64,000 bases of DNA, from positions 124,001 through 188,000 of the forward strand of contig NZ_LR026975.1 in the NCBI RefSeq assembly GCF_900603025.1, in the 5' to 3' direction. The notes below the pieces were generated by a model. It saw nothing but the letters and a program-made list of their open reading frames with translations, was not told where the DNA came from and ran no database searches. Made by a program: the position numbers and the translations under genes. Source of the DNA: Mycolicibacterium hassiacum DSM 44199 (GTDB taxonomy: Bacteria; Actinomycetota; Actinomycetes; Mycobacteriales; Mycobacteriaceae). Each line of letters opens with the position of its first letter. Within the stretch, counting starts at the first letter, position 1. This document shows positions 53,367 through 62,509 of this stretch, piece by piece.

Positions 53367-54074
53367 ATGAGCAAGAAGAGCAAGGCGTATCGGGAAGCCG
53401 CCGCCAAGGTAGACCGCACCCGGCTGTACACCCCGCTGGAGGCGGCGCGGCTGGCCAAGGAGACGTCGTCGAAGAACTCCGACGCCACCGTCGAGGTCGC
53501 GATGCGACTGGGCGTCGACCCGCGCAAGGCCGACCAGATGGTCCGCGGCACGGTGAACCTGCCGCACGGCACCGGTAAGACCGCCCGCGTCGCGGTGTTC
53601 GCGGTGGGCGAGAAGGCCGCCGAGGCCGAGGCCGCCGGCGCGGACGTGGTCGGCAGCGACGACCTGATCGAGAAGATCCAGGGCGGCTTCCTCGACTTCG
53701 ACGCCGCGATCGCCACCCCGGACCAGATGGCCAAGGTGGGCCGTATCGCGCGCATCCTCGGTCCGCGCGGCCTGATGCCCAACCCCAAGACCGGTACCGT
53801 CACCAACGACGTGGCCAAGGCCGTCAACGACATCAAGGGTGGCAAGATCAACTTCCGCGTCGACAAGGCCGCCAACCTGCACCTGGTGATCGGCAAGGCG
53901 TCGTTCGACGAGAAGGCGCTGGCCGAGAACTACGGTGCGGCCCTCGAAGAGGTGCTGCGCGCCAAGCCGTCGGCGTCCAAGGGCCGCTACCTCAAGAAGG
54001 TGGTCATGTCGACGACCTTCGGCCCGGGCATTCCGGTCGACCCGTCGATCACCCGCAACTTCACCGAAGCCTGA
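53367..54074 (+). CDS. rplA: 50S ribosomal protein L1
   Basis: 235 residues from ATG 53367, with GGAGGAG about 6 bases upstream. Conserved regions: [40 protein letters not shown] and [19 protein letters not shown]1 forms the stalk near the ribosomal E site and in many bacteria represses its own operon. The gene converges with the LuxR-family gene; 19 bp separate the stops. Confidence 0.97.
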   Translation: MSKKSKAYREAAAKVDRTRLYTPLEAARLAKETSSKNSDATVEVAMRLGVDPRKADQMVRGTVNLPHGTGKTARVAVFAVGEKAAEAEAAGADVVGSDDLIEKIQGGFLDFDAAIATPDQMAKVGRIARILGPRGLMPNPKTGTVTNDVAKAVNDIKGGKINFRVDKAANLHLVIGKASFDEKALAENYGAALEEVLRAKPSASKGRYLKKVVMSTTFGPGIPVDPSITRNFTEA

Positions 54075-54093
54075 TATCCGGGCCTGATCTCCG

Positions 54094-56877
54094 CTATCGA
54101 CGGGTGCGCGCCGGTTGGTGTGAGCCGAGCTCCCTCGCCGCGGCGTCGCTGATCAGCCGGCCCAGTTCGGCGCGGGTGCGGATCCTGAGCTTGCGGTAGA
54201 TCCGGGTCAGATTGGACTCCACCGTCTTGGGGCTGACGAACAGGGCCACCGCGATGTCCTTGGTGGTCAGTCCCTCGGCGGCGAGTTCGGCCACCCGTTG
54301 TTCGGATGCGGTCAGCCCGAGCAGACCGGACCGTCCCTTGAACGTGCGGGCGAGTTCGGCGCGGGCCCGCTCGGCCCACAGCGGTGCACCCAGGTCGGCG
54401 AAGATCCGTACCGCCTCGGCCAGCGCGGTGCGCGCGGCCTCCCGCTTGCGCTGCCGGCGCCGCAGCTGTCCGGCGAGCAGCAGGGTGCGGGCGCGCTCGA
54501 ACGGCATCGGGAGCCGGTCGTGGTGGCGCAGCGCCTCCTCGATCCGCGCGACGGCGCCGGAGACGTCGCCTCGGGTCGCCAGCCAAAGGCTGCGGCACCG
54601 GGCGGCGGTCGCCAGCATCCAGGGGCGGTCCAGCAGCCGTCCGTTGGACTCCAGCGCCTCGATCAGCGGGAGAGCCCGGTCGTGGTGGCCGAGCGACACC
54701 AGCGCCTCCACCGCGTCGGGCAGATACGCCGCGGAGATGATCTCGGTGCCCGGCTCCCGGGGGAGCCGTTCGATCAGCGGGCCGAGGACCTGCAACGCCT
54801 GCTCGTGGCGCCCCAGCGACACCTCGAGGAAGCCGAGAGCGATCACCACCCAGTCGGGCAGCCGCGGGGAATCGTAACGTTTGGCGAGTTCGATTGCCGC
54901 CCTGGCGTTTTCGCGTACATCCTGCTCGCGTCCGGTATGGGCGGCGACGACGGCGAGCATATTGTGCGCGAGCACGCGGAAGTGGTCGCCGCCGAGTTGC
55001 TGGGCTCGCTCGAAGGTCTCCGCGGCGAGGGCGCCGGCGGCGTCGTAGTGGCCGCTCCACAGCTCGATCAGCGTCCCGTACACCGCGACGAGCACCAGAT
55101 CGGTCTCCGCGCCGCGGTCGACGCACTGCCGGCGGACCTGCGCGAGGCGTTCGCGTGCGGCATCGAGCTCACCGAGCCACGACAGCATCAGCGCATAACT
55201 GGCTTCGGCGCGGAACGCCAGCGGCGCGTCGCTGTGCGGATCCTCCATCGCCAGAGCGCGTCGGAGACTGACCATGTCGACGCCGCGGCCGGACATGCAG
55301 CCGATCGTCGCGCGCACCGCCAGCACCTGGCTGAGCAGGCCGGGATCGCCGACCTGCTCGGCATAGGTGACCGCGCGTTCGGCGCTGCGCAGGGCGCGGC
55401 CGATCTCGCCGCTGTTCATCAGCGCGTAGGCCGACAGCAGCAGTGTCTGCACCCGGAGCTGCCCGCCGGAGCTGTTCGCCAGCGCCTCCTCCAGGCAGTT
55501 CACCGCCCGGCCGAAGTCGTTGCCGTGAATGTGGATGGCGGCCAACAGGTTCAGCGCCCGGGCCCGGTCCGCGCCGGCCGGCACGGAGTTCAGCACGCCG
55601 TCGAGCAGTTGCCGGGTGCGCTGCAGATCACCGGCGTGCAGGTGGTAGTCGGCGGCCCGGATCCGGCGCAGCGGGGTGTCACCGCCCAGCCCGATCGCCA
55701 GCTCCACCAGTTCGGCCGCCGCGGCGGGGGCGCCCCGGTCGCCGGCGGCGGCCGCGGAGTCCAGCGCGGCCAGCGTCGCCGGGTCCGCGCTGGCGGCGGC
55801 CAGCGCCATGTGCCGGGCCCGTAGCTCCAGCATGGCCGACGTCTCCGCCAACGCCCGGTGCACGGCGCGGCGCCGGCTCGGGGTGGCGTCGGTGTACACG
55901 GCGCGGGCGAGCAACGGGTGGGTGAACCGCACCTCGTTCCCGTCGACGGTGATGATGCCCTTGGCGGCGGCCTCGCCGAGCAGTTCGGCGGTGTGGGCGA
56001 GGTCGGTGCCGGTGACGCGGGCGATCAGCTCCACCGTGGGGTTCGAGGCGCTGGCGGCGGCCAGCAGCAGGTGCTGGGCGTCGGTGTCGAGACGGCCGAT
56101 GCGCATCCGCATCAGCTCGGCCAGGGTCGCCGGCAGTTTCGACAGCGAGCCGCCGGCGTCGATCGCACGGGCCAGTTCCAGGGCGTAGAACGGGTTTCCC
56201 GCGGATATCTCGGCGATGCGGGCCATGGTGGGGCGCGGGAACGAGCGTCCCAGCCGCTGCGAGATCAAGGTGTGCAGACCGCGCAGACTCAACGGTCCGA
56301 CCCGCAGGGTGTCGAACCGCCCCGAACCCAGCCTCAGGTGTACCGCCGCACCCTCGCCCTCGTGTTCGGTGCGTTCGGTGAGCAGCAGGCCGATCGGGCC
56401 GGTGAAACGGCGCGCCACGGCCGCCAGCACCGCGTGGCTCGACGGGTCGAGCCACTGCACATCGTCGATGGCCACCAGCACCGGCGCCGTGGCGGACAGC
56501 CGGGTGACGATCGCGGCGAAGGCCGCGGCCACCACCGATTCATCGGTCGACGGTCCCTGGGCCGTGGTGCGCAGCAGCACCCGGTCGACGGCCAACCGTT
56601 GCACCTCGGGCAGGCGCTCGACGATCGTGTGGTCGACGTCGCCGAGCAGGTCGGCGATCGTGGTGTAGGCCAGCACCGTCTCGGCGGCGCCGGCACGCGC
56701 GGAGATCACGTGATAGCCGCGCTCGCGGGCGGCGGCGACGCCGGACAGCCACAACGTCGTCTTACCGATCCCGGCGTCCCCCTCGATGGCCAGTCCCGCC
56801 GGGTGCTCCGACATCGAAAGCAGAAAGCGCATCAGCGCCCGCAACTCGGCCGGACGTTCGATAACGCCGGAAGTCAT
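54094..56877 (-). CDS. LuxR-family regulator with AAA/STAND ATPase and TPR-like region
   Basis: About 927 residues from ATG 56877 (MTSGVIERPAEL); GTG 56883 would add two. Walker A IEGDAGIGKTTLW lies near residue 33, Walker B PVLVAIDDVQWLD near 137. A long helical middle (residues 330-830) looks like TPR/MalT-type repeats. The last 65 residues form a LuxR HTH (LTASEQRVAELAAEGLTTKD, then IAVALFVSPKTVESNLTRIY). Such LAL-type regulators respond to a ligand and act as ATP-dependent activators. It lies between rplA and the PE-PPE gene, a position where M. tuberculosis has no such gene. Its targets are unknown. Confidence 0.9.
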   Translation of the reverse strand: MTSGVIERPAELRALMRFLLSMSEHPAGLAIEGDAGIGKTTLWLSGVAAARERGYHVISARAGAAETVLAYTTIADLLGDVDHTIVERLPEVQRLAVDRVLLRTTAQGPSTDESVVAAAFAAIVTRLSATAPVLVAIDDVQWLDPSSHAVLAAVARRFTGPIGLLLTERTEHEGEGAAVHLRLGSGRFDTLRVGPLSLRGLHTLISQRLGRSFPRPTMARIAEISAGNPFYALELARAIDAGGSLSKLPATLAELMRMRIGRLDTDAQHLLLAAASASNPTVELIARVTGTDLAHTAELLGEAAAKGIITVDGNEVRFTHPLLARAVYTDATPSRRRAVHRALAETSAMLELRARHMALAAASADPATLAALDSAAAAGDRGAPAAAAELVELAIGLGGDTPLRRIRAADYHLHAGDLQRTRQLLDGVLNSVPAGADRARALNLLAAIHIHGNDFGRAVNCLEEALANSSGGQLRVQTLLLSAYALMNSGEIGRALRSAERAVTYAEQVGDPGLLSQVLAVRATIGCMSGRGVDMVSLRRALAMEDPHSDAPLAFRAEASYALMLSWLGELDAARERLAQVRRQCVDRGAETDLVLVAVYGTLIELWSGHYDAAGALAAETFERAQQLGGDHFRVLAHNMLAVVAAHTGREQDVRENARAAIELAKRYDSPRLPDWVVIALGFLEVSLGRHEQALQVLGPLIERLPREPGTEIISAAYLPDAVEALVSLGHHDRALPLIEALESNGRLLDRPWMLATAARCRSLWLATRGDVSGAVARIEEALRHHDRLPMPFERARTLLLAGQLRRRQRKREAARTALAEAVRIFADLGAPLWAERARAELARTFKGRSGLLGLTASEQRVAELAAEGLTTKDIAVALFVSPKTVESNLTRIYRKLRIRTRAELGRLISDAAARELGSHQPARTRR

Positions 56878-58379
56878 GCCCACCCCTTGCTGCCAGCGAC
56901 CCGAGCCTACCCCTCGAATTCGGCGCCGCGAGCGTAAACCTCACCGGGTGGGCGCCCCGTCGGACGCCGTCGGACCGGCCCGCCGGGAAAACGGAAACGT
57001 CACATCCGCAAATTTGCCCCGCCGCCCGCCGATGGTGTGTGATCGTCAACATATGCGCAGGGGCATCCGTGTTCTGCTGTTCGCCGTTCTGGGGCTGCTG
57101 AGCACCGCGGCCCTCACCGCTGTCGCCGCGATCGTCGCCGCCATCAGCCTCGCGGCGACCGCTCTGATCGTGCCCGGGACCGGCACACCGAACGCCAACA
57201 TCGTCGAGAACTACCGCCAGCACTTCGTCGACCGCTACAGCGCACCGTTCTTCCCGGACTGCACGTCGACGAACGGGTGCGAACTCGTCGGCGTCAACTA
57301 TCCGGCGTCGTTCTTCCCGCTGTTCATCTTCCCGAACTGGTGCGTTCCCGGGCGCTGCGAGACCTGGAACGCCTCGGTCGGCACCGGCGTCGAAGGCGTC
57401 ATCGAACTGGTCAAGAACCTTCCCGCCGGGGAGCGGGCGCTGCTGCTCGGCTACTCACAGGGCGGAGCGGTGGCCTCGAACGCGCTGCGTGAGCTCGCCG
57501 CCCAGGGGCTGTTGGACCGGATCGAGGGCGTGGTGCTCATCGGCAACGCCTACAACCCCGACGGGGGGCTGTTCACCCGGCTGGGTTTCCTGCCGACGAT
57601 CCCGTTGCTGAACATCAGCTTCGGACCGGGCCACCCCGGTCGAGCTGGCCGACGAGATCGGCCCGATGGTGTTCGTCGGCTTCGAGTACGACCCGGTGAT
57701 GTACGCCCCGCGCTACTGGGGCAATCCGTTCGCGATGCTCAACGCGCTGGCCGCGTTCGAGACTGTGCACGGCTACTACCTGACCCCGAACGGCAACGGG
57801 CCGAACGATCCGATCGCCTACGGCTACACGCCGGAGGAGATCGAGGCCTACCTGGACGATCCGGAGTGCACCGGGCCGGTCTGCCGGGAGGACGAGTACG
57901 GCAACCGCTACTACATGCTGCCGGCCAAGAGCCTGCCGCTGATGGACCTGGTGATGTCGCTGGTGCCGGAACCGCTTGTGCCCCTGGCCCGGCCGATCGT
58001 GGAGTTCCTGACCCCGATCGTCAAGGTGCTGGTCGACCTGGGCTACGACTGGAGCGGTGACCCGGCCGCGACCACGTACCTGTCGATCCTGCCGTTCAGC
58101 CCGAAGACCAACTTGGTCAAGGTCGGGGTGGACCTGATCAAGGCGGTGCAGGAGGGCATCCACAACGTGATCGGCGATCAGGGGCCGAACGCTGTGCCGG
58201 ATACGGACAACGACGTCAGCCTGCTGGCGGCGTCGGGAACGCCGGCGGGCGAGTCCGAGTCGGCTCCGCAGCCCTTCGGCCGGGCGATGACCGCCGCCGG
58301 GTTCACCCCGGAGGAGGCGACCGCGGCCGGCGGCGGCACCGAACTGCCGGGGGCTACGCCGGATCAGGCGACCCCCCTG

Positions 58380-58469
58380 CAGCAGGCAACCGAGGACGGG
58401 ACCCCGCCGCAGCAGGCGACCGAGGACGGGACGCCCCCGCAGGAGGTGACTGAGGACGGGACGCCCCCG
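58380..58469 (+). repeat. 30-bp coding tandem repeat (three units)
   Basis: Units start at 58380, 58410 and 58440, each encoding QQATEDGTPP or the variant QEVTEDGTPP, within the tail of the PE-PPE-domain protein. Confidence 0.85.
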
Positions 58470-58661
58470 CAGGGGCAGCCACGGGCCGAGACGTCGCAGC
58501 AGACCCAGCAGGAATCATCGGGCAAGCAGGGCACCGACACGGCGACCGGGAACCCGGCACCGAACTCCGGGCCGGGCGGGGAGAAGGCCGGCGGCCAACC
58601 CGCCCCGGCCAAGGCCGTCGGCCTGAAGACGCGGCGCGAGCAGCGGCAGTCGCACTGGCAG

Positions 58662-58859
58662 GCGGCCAAGGCCGAGCGGGAGGCGCGCCGCGAGGCCCTC
58701 AAAGCGGATCCCGAGACCAAACGCGAGGCGGCCAAGGCCGAGCGGGAGGCGCGCCGCGAGGCCCTCAAAGCGGATCCCGAGACCAAACGCGAGGCGGCCA
58801 AGGCCGAGCGGGAGGCGCGCCGGCAGGCCTTCAAGGCCGATCCCGACGCCAAGCGCCCG
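58662..58859 (+). repeat. 66-bp coding tandem repeat (three units)
   Basis: Units start at 58662, 58728 and 58794 and encode AAKAEREARREALKADPETK plus two residues. The first two are almost identical, the third is diverged. They form a charged, probably helical tail. Confidence 0.87.
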
Positions 58860-58997
58860 GGGCCCCAGACTCGGCGCGACGTGCAACACCGCAGCACCGG
58901 GGACGCCGCGAGCGGAGAAGCCCCGGCGGCCTGACCCGCGGCGGCGGTCCGGTGCGGTGAGGGGTGGCCGGCCCGGCGGACCGCCCACCCTCGCCGG

Positions 58998-59897
58998 TCA
59001 GGCGGCGGCCGCGCCCGGCTTCAGATAGGTGATCAGGCTGACGTCGATGCCCTCGTCGATGAAGTAGTATTGGCAGCCCTTGAGGTAGCGCAGGTAACGC
59101 TGGTAGGTCGCCTCGTCGGTCGCCGCGATCGCCGCGTCCTTGTTGCGCTCCAGCCGGTCGGCCCAGATGCCGAGCGTCTTGATGTAGTGGTTGCGCAGCG
59201 AAAGCGTCTCCGGCACAACGAAACCGGCCTTCTCGCCGTGCTCCACCAGCATCTGCGTGGTGGGGATGCGCCCGCCCGGGAAGATCTCGGTGATCATGAA
59301 CTTGATGAACCGGGCCAGTTCGAAGGTCAGCTTCTTTCCGCGGGCGGCCAGGTCGTACGGGTGGTAGCCGACGCTGCTCTGGATGGTCATCCGGCCGTCG
59401 TCGGGCATGATCTCGAAGCAGTTCTTGAAGAAGTCGTCGTAGCGTTCGAAGCCGAAGTGCTCGATCGCCTCGATCGACACGATGCGGTCGACCGGCGATC
59501 GGAACTGCTCCCAACCCTCCAGCCGCACCTCGAACGACCGGCCGCTGTCGACCTTGCTGAGCAGCTGATCGCAGTAGGCCTTCTGGTTCTTCGACAGGGT
59601 CAGGCCGATGACGTTGACGTCGTACTTCTCCATTGCCCGCTGCATGGTCAGGCCCCAGCCACAGCCGATGTCCAGCAACGTCATCCCCGGCTGGAGGTCC
59701 AACCGGTCGAGGTGCTGGTCGACGTTGGCGATCTGTGCCTCCGACAGCGTGCAGTCGGGGCCGGTGAAGTATGCGCAGCTGTACTTGCGAGTCGGGTCCT
59801 GGAAAATGCTGAAGAAGTCGTCGGACAGGTCATAGTGCGCCTGGATGTCCTCGAAGTGCGGGCGCAGATCCTTCGTGCCGGTTGCGTTGTCAGACAT
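58998..59897 (-). CDS. mmaA: Mycolic acid cyclopropane/methoxy synthase-family methyltransferase
   Basis: 299 residues from ATG 59897. Family features: [25 protein letters not shown], the SAM-binding [32 protein letters not shown] and the C-terminal [20 protein letters not shown]. These enzymes transfer a methyl group from SAM to double bonds of meromycolate chains, making cyclopropane, methyl or methoxy groups. In M. tuberculosis this position holds mmaA4-mmaA1; only one member is present here. Which modification it makes cannot be fixed by reading, so the symbol is generic. Confidence 0.88.
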   Translation of the reverse strand: MSDNATGTKDLRPHFEDIQAHYDLSDDFFSIFQDPTRKYSCAYFTGPDCTLSEAQIANVDQHLDRLDLQPGMTLLDIGCGWGLTMQRAMEKYDVNVIGLTLSKNQKAYCDQLLSKVDSGRSFEVRLEGWEQFRSPVDRIVSIEAIEHFGFERYDDFFKNCFEIMPDDGRMTIQSSVGYHPYDLAARGKKLTFELARFIKFMITEIFPGGRIPTTQMLVEHGEKAGFVVPETLSLRNHYIKTLGIWADRLERNKDAAIAATDEATYQRYLRYLKGCQYYFIDEGIDVSLITYLKPGAAAA

Positions 59898-59920
59898 GGT
59901 CTACCTGGTTGGCCTTCCTT

Positions 59921-60013
59921 GTGACGCCGGTCACCCTATTGCCCTGTTGTGTGCTACGACCGAGTCCCCGGACTATGCAGCGAGAACAATACGTCCTAGG
60001 GTCACCACCCTAG
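59921..60013. promoter_or_regulatory. Two inverted repeats upstream of the methyltransferase gene
   Basis: The first is GTGACGCCGGTCAC at 59921-59934, 24 bases before the ATG. The second is CTAGGGTCACCACCCTAG at 59996-60013, with 7-bp perfect arms and a 4-base spacer. Both lie in the 255-bp gap that must contain the mmaA promoter, which otherwise shows nothing recognisable. Regulatory function is inferred. Confidence 0.45.
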
Positions 60014-60152
60014 CTTTCTGTGGGGGGGATGACTCCAATTTCGGCCGCGCCGCCGCGGTGCGTGTTGAATCGATCAGCCGCGCCAGGAACACGGTAATTC
60101 GATTGTGGCAAACCGCAATGCGGCCGCGGCGACGATCCGACTCGCACCGTTG

Positions 60153-61097
60153 TCAGTGCTCGAAAGCCCGCACCGGACGGGATCGAGGCGAATTTCGAGC
60201 GGCCGCAGCGAAATTGCTCGTCAGTTCGCCGACGATGTCGTCCCACAGCTCGCGGGGCAGGTCGTGGCCCATGCCCTCGAACAGCACCAGGCGGGCGTCG
60301 CGGATCGCCCGCGCCACCGCGCGGCCGCCGGTGGGCCGCATCAGCTTGTCGGCGGTGCCGTGGATGACGACGGTCGGGGCGGTGATCCGGCGGTCGTAGC
60401 GGCGCAGGCTGCCCGAGCCGAGGATGGCCGCGAACTGCCGGCCGACGCCGGCCGGATAGTAGGAGCGGTCATAGGATTCGGCGGCCTCGGCGCGGATGCG
60501 GTCCTCGGGGACCGGGTATCCGGGGCTGCCGATGATCCGGCTCACCCGCACCGCGTTGTCGATGATCGCCTCACGGCTGGTGTCCTTGGGGCGCTGCAGG
60601 ATCGCCAGCAGGTGCCGCGGCCCGGGCGGCGGCAGCAGCGGCCGGTTGTTGCTGGAGAAAATGACCGCCAGCGACTCGGTGCGCGGCTGGTGTCGGGCGG
60701 CGAACACCTGGGCGATCATCCCACCCATCGACGCCCCCACGATGTGCGCCGACTCGATCCCGAGGTGGTCGAGCACCGCCGCGGCGTCGTCGGCCATGTC
60801 CTCGAGCGTGTACACCGCCGGGCTGCGCAGCCCGAGGAAGGAACGCACCATCCGGGGCAGCAGTGCGGCGCCGGTGTGTGCGCCGGACAGCTTCGAGGAC
60901 AGGCCCACATCGCGGTTGTCGAACCGGATGACCCGAAACCCCTGGTCGACGAGCTTCTGGCAGAACTCACGCCGCCACACCAGCAGCTGGGCGCCCAGGC
61001 CCATGATGAGCAGGACCGGCGGATCGTCCGGGCTGCCCATGTCCTCGTAGTAGATGTGCAGATCGCCGGACGGTGCGGTGCCGCTGCGGATCTCCAC
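60153..61097 (-). CDS. lipG: Alpha/beta hydrolase, LipG-like
   Basis: 314 residues from GTG 61097, sharing one base with the TAG of the kinase gene. Motifs: VLLIMGLGAQLLVWRREF, FDNRDVGLSSKLSG, the nucleophile elbow VGASMGGMIAQVFA, the Asp region VVIHGTADKLMRP and the His in FEGMGHDLP. The Ser-Asp-His triad is complete. In M. tuberculosis lipG (Rv0646c) sits between the mmaA genes and Rv0647c, as here. The family covers esterases and thioesterases; LipG has been reported as a phospholipase/thioesterase. Confidence 0.9.
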   Translation of the reverse strand: MEIRSGTAPSGDLHIYYEDMGSPDDPPVLLIMGLGAQLLVWRREFCQKLVDQGFRVIRFDNRDVGLSSKLSGAHTGAALLPRMVRSFLGLRSPAVYTLEDMADDAAAVLDHLGIESAHIVGASMGGMIAQVFAARHQPRTESLAVIFSSNNRPLLPPPGPRHLLAILQRPKDTSREAIIDNAVRVSRIIGSPGYPVPEDRIRAEAAESYDRSYYPAGVGRQFAAILGSGSLRRYDRRITAPTVVIHGTADKLMRPTGGRAVARAIRDARLVLFEGMGHDLPRELWDDIVGELTSNFAAAARNSPRSRPVRAFEH

Positions 61098-62452
61098 TAT
61101 GCGTCCAGCTCCTCGTTGTGTTCCCGGCTCACCTCGACCATGAAGTTGGCGAAGTAGCCGGTCAGCTGCGGATCCGACATCATCTGCCAGTTCGGCGCCA
61201 GCAGCTTCATGTACCGCTCGACGTAGAGGAACTGCTTGCCGATGAGCACCAGCTCGCGGGGCAGCTTGACGTCGTAGGCGTCGGCCAGCGCCGACAGCTG
61301 TCGGCCGATCTCGGCGTAGCTCATCTCGCCGAGCGTCTTCATGGTCAGCGGGGTGGCGAACTGCTCGAGGTCCTTGGCGGCCTGGCCCTCCGGTTTGGTG
61401 GTGCCCACCGCGCCCATCAGCACCACGATCTTGCCGGCCGCCGCGTGGTCCTTCTTGACCAACAGCGCATACACCAGTTCCCGCAGCAGCCACCGGGTGC
61501 GGGGGTCGAGCCGGCCCATGATGCCGAAGTCGAAGAAGACGATCTTGCCGTCGTCGTCGACGTAGAGGTTGCCGGCGTGCAGGTCGCCGTGGAACAACCC
61601 GTGCCGCAGGCCGCCCTCGAACACGCTGAACAGCAGGGCCTTGACCAGTTCGGTGCCGTCGAAGCCCTTCTTGCGCAGGGTCGCGACGTCGTCGATGCGG
61701 GTGCCCTCGATGCGCTCCATGGTCAGCACGCGTTCCGACGTCAGGTCCCAGTACACCTGCGGCACGCGGATATTGCGGCCGAGCGGGGAGGCGTGCATGT
61801 GCGACACCCAGGCGTCCATCGACTGCGCCTCGAGCCGGAAGTCGAGCTCCTCGGCGAGGTTGTCGGCGAAGTCGGCGACCACGTCCTGGGCGGACAGCCG
61901 CTGGCCCAGTTTCGCCAGCTCCACGATGCGGGCGCCGCGCTTGAGGATCTGCAGATCGGCCGCCACCCGGCGCCGGATGCCCGGCCGCTGGATCTTGACG
62001 ACCACGTTCTCGCCGCTGTGCAGCGTCGCGTAGTGCACCTGCGCGATCGAGGCGCTGGCGAAGGGTTTCTCCTCGAAGGTCTTGAACAGCTTCTCGGGTT
62101 CCTCGCCGAGCTCCTCGACCAGCAGTTTGCGTACCTCTTTGGGATCGGCCGGCGGCACCCGGTCGAGCAGGCTGCGGAACTCGCGGCTCATCGGTTCGCC
62201 GAACGCCCCCGGGCTGGACGCGATGATCTGGCCGAACTTCACATACGTCGGGCCGAGGTCGGAGAACGTCTTGGGCAGCTCCTTGATGATCTTCTGCTGC
62301 AGTGATCCGCGCCGCGGGAGCTTGGTCAGCACCCGCGCGCCGGTGCGGGTGATCTGCCAACCCGTCGCACCGATGCGGGCAGCCTCGATCGGAAGAGGCA
62401 CCCGGTCGAGCTTGACAACCTCGCGGTGCTGTGTCTTAGGCGTGGCACTCAT
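61097..62452 (-). CDS. ABC1/UbiB-family atypical kinase (Rv0647c-like)
   Basis: 451 residues from ATG 62452 (MSATPKTQHREVVK). Family hallmarks: the KxGQ motif YVKFGQIIASSPGAFGEP, the alanine-rich loop FASASIAQVH that replaces the Gly-rich loop, VVKIQRPGI, EELDFRLEAQSMDA, and the catalytic LFHGDLHAGNLYVDDDG and VFFDFGIMG. ABC1 proteins are ADCK-like ATPases linked to isoprenoid lipid metabolism; no ubiquinone is made in mycobacteria, so a menaquinone or mycolate-linked role is possible. It is transcribed with lipG. Confidence 0.9.
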   Translation of the reverse strand: MSATPKTQHREVVKLDRVPLPIEAARIGATGWQITRTGARVLTKLPRRGSLQQKIIKELPKTFSDLGPTYVKFGQIIASSPGAFGEPMSREFRSLLDRVPPADPKEVRKLLVEELGEEPEKLFKTFEEKPFASASIAQVHYATLHSGENVVVKIQRPGIRRRVAADLQILKRGARIVELAKLGQRLSAQDVVADFADNLAEELDFRLEAQSMDAWVSHMHASPLGRNIRVPQVYWDLTSERVLTMERIEGTRIDDVATLRKKGFDGTELVKALLFSVFEGGLRHGLFHGDLHAGNLYVDDDGKIVFFDFGIMGRLDPRTRWLLRELVYALLVKKDHAAAGKIVVLMGAVGTTKPEGQAAKDLEQFATPLTMKTLGEMSYAEIGRQLSALADAYDVKLPRELVLIGKQFLYVERYMKLLAPNWQMMSDPQLTGYFANFMVEVSREHNEELDA

Positions 62453-62509
62453 ACCGGCCAGTGTCTCAAAGCCGCAGGATCCCGCCAAAAATGCGCTGGT
62501 CGGTCCCGC

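Larger units (their letters stand above)
57053..58934 (+). pseudogene. PE-PPE-domain serine hydrolase with repetitive C-terminal tail, one frameshift
   Basis: Starts at ATG 57053. A secretion-type N-terminal segment (VLLFAVLGLLSTAALTAVAA) is followed by the PE-PPE (alpha/beta hydrolase) domain: LIVPGTGTPNANIVENYRQH and nucleophile LLLGYSQGGAVASNAL. At about 57633-57638, in a C run, one extra base (or two lost) breaks the frame. From there the second frame continues with VELADEIGPMVFVGFEYD to 58934 and includes GYYLTPNGNGPNDPIAYG. The tail has 10-residue repeats (QQATEDGTPP) and 22-residue basic/acidic repeats. PE-PPE hydrolases act on esters at the cell surface. If the shift is a sequencing error the product is about 627 residues. 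Confidence 0.8.
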
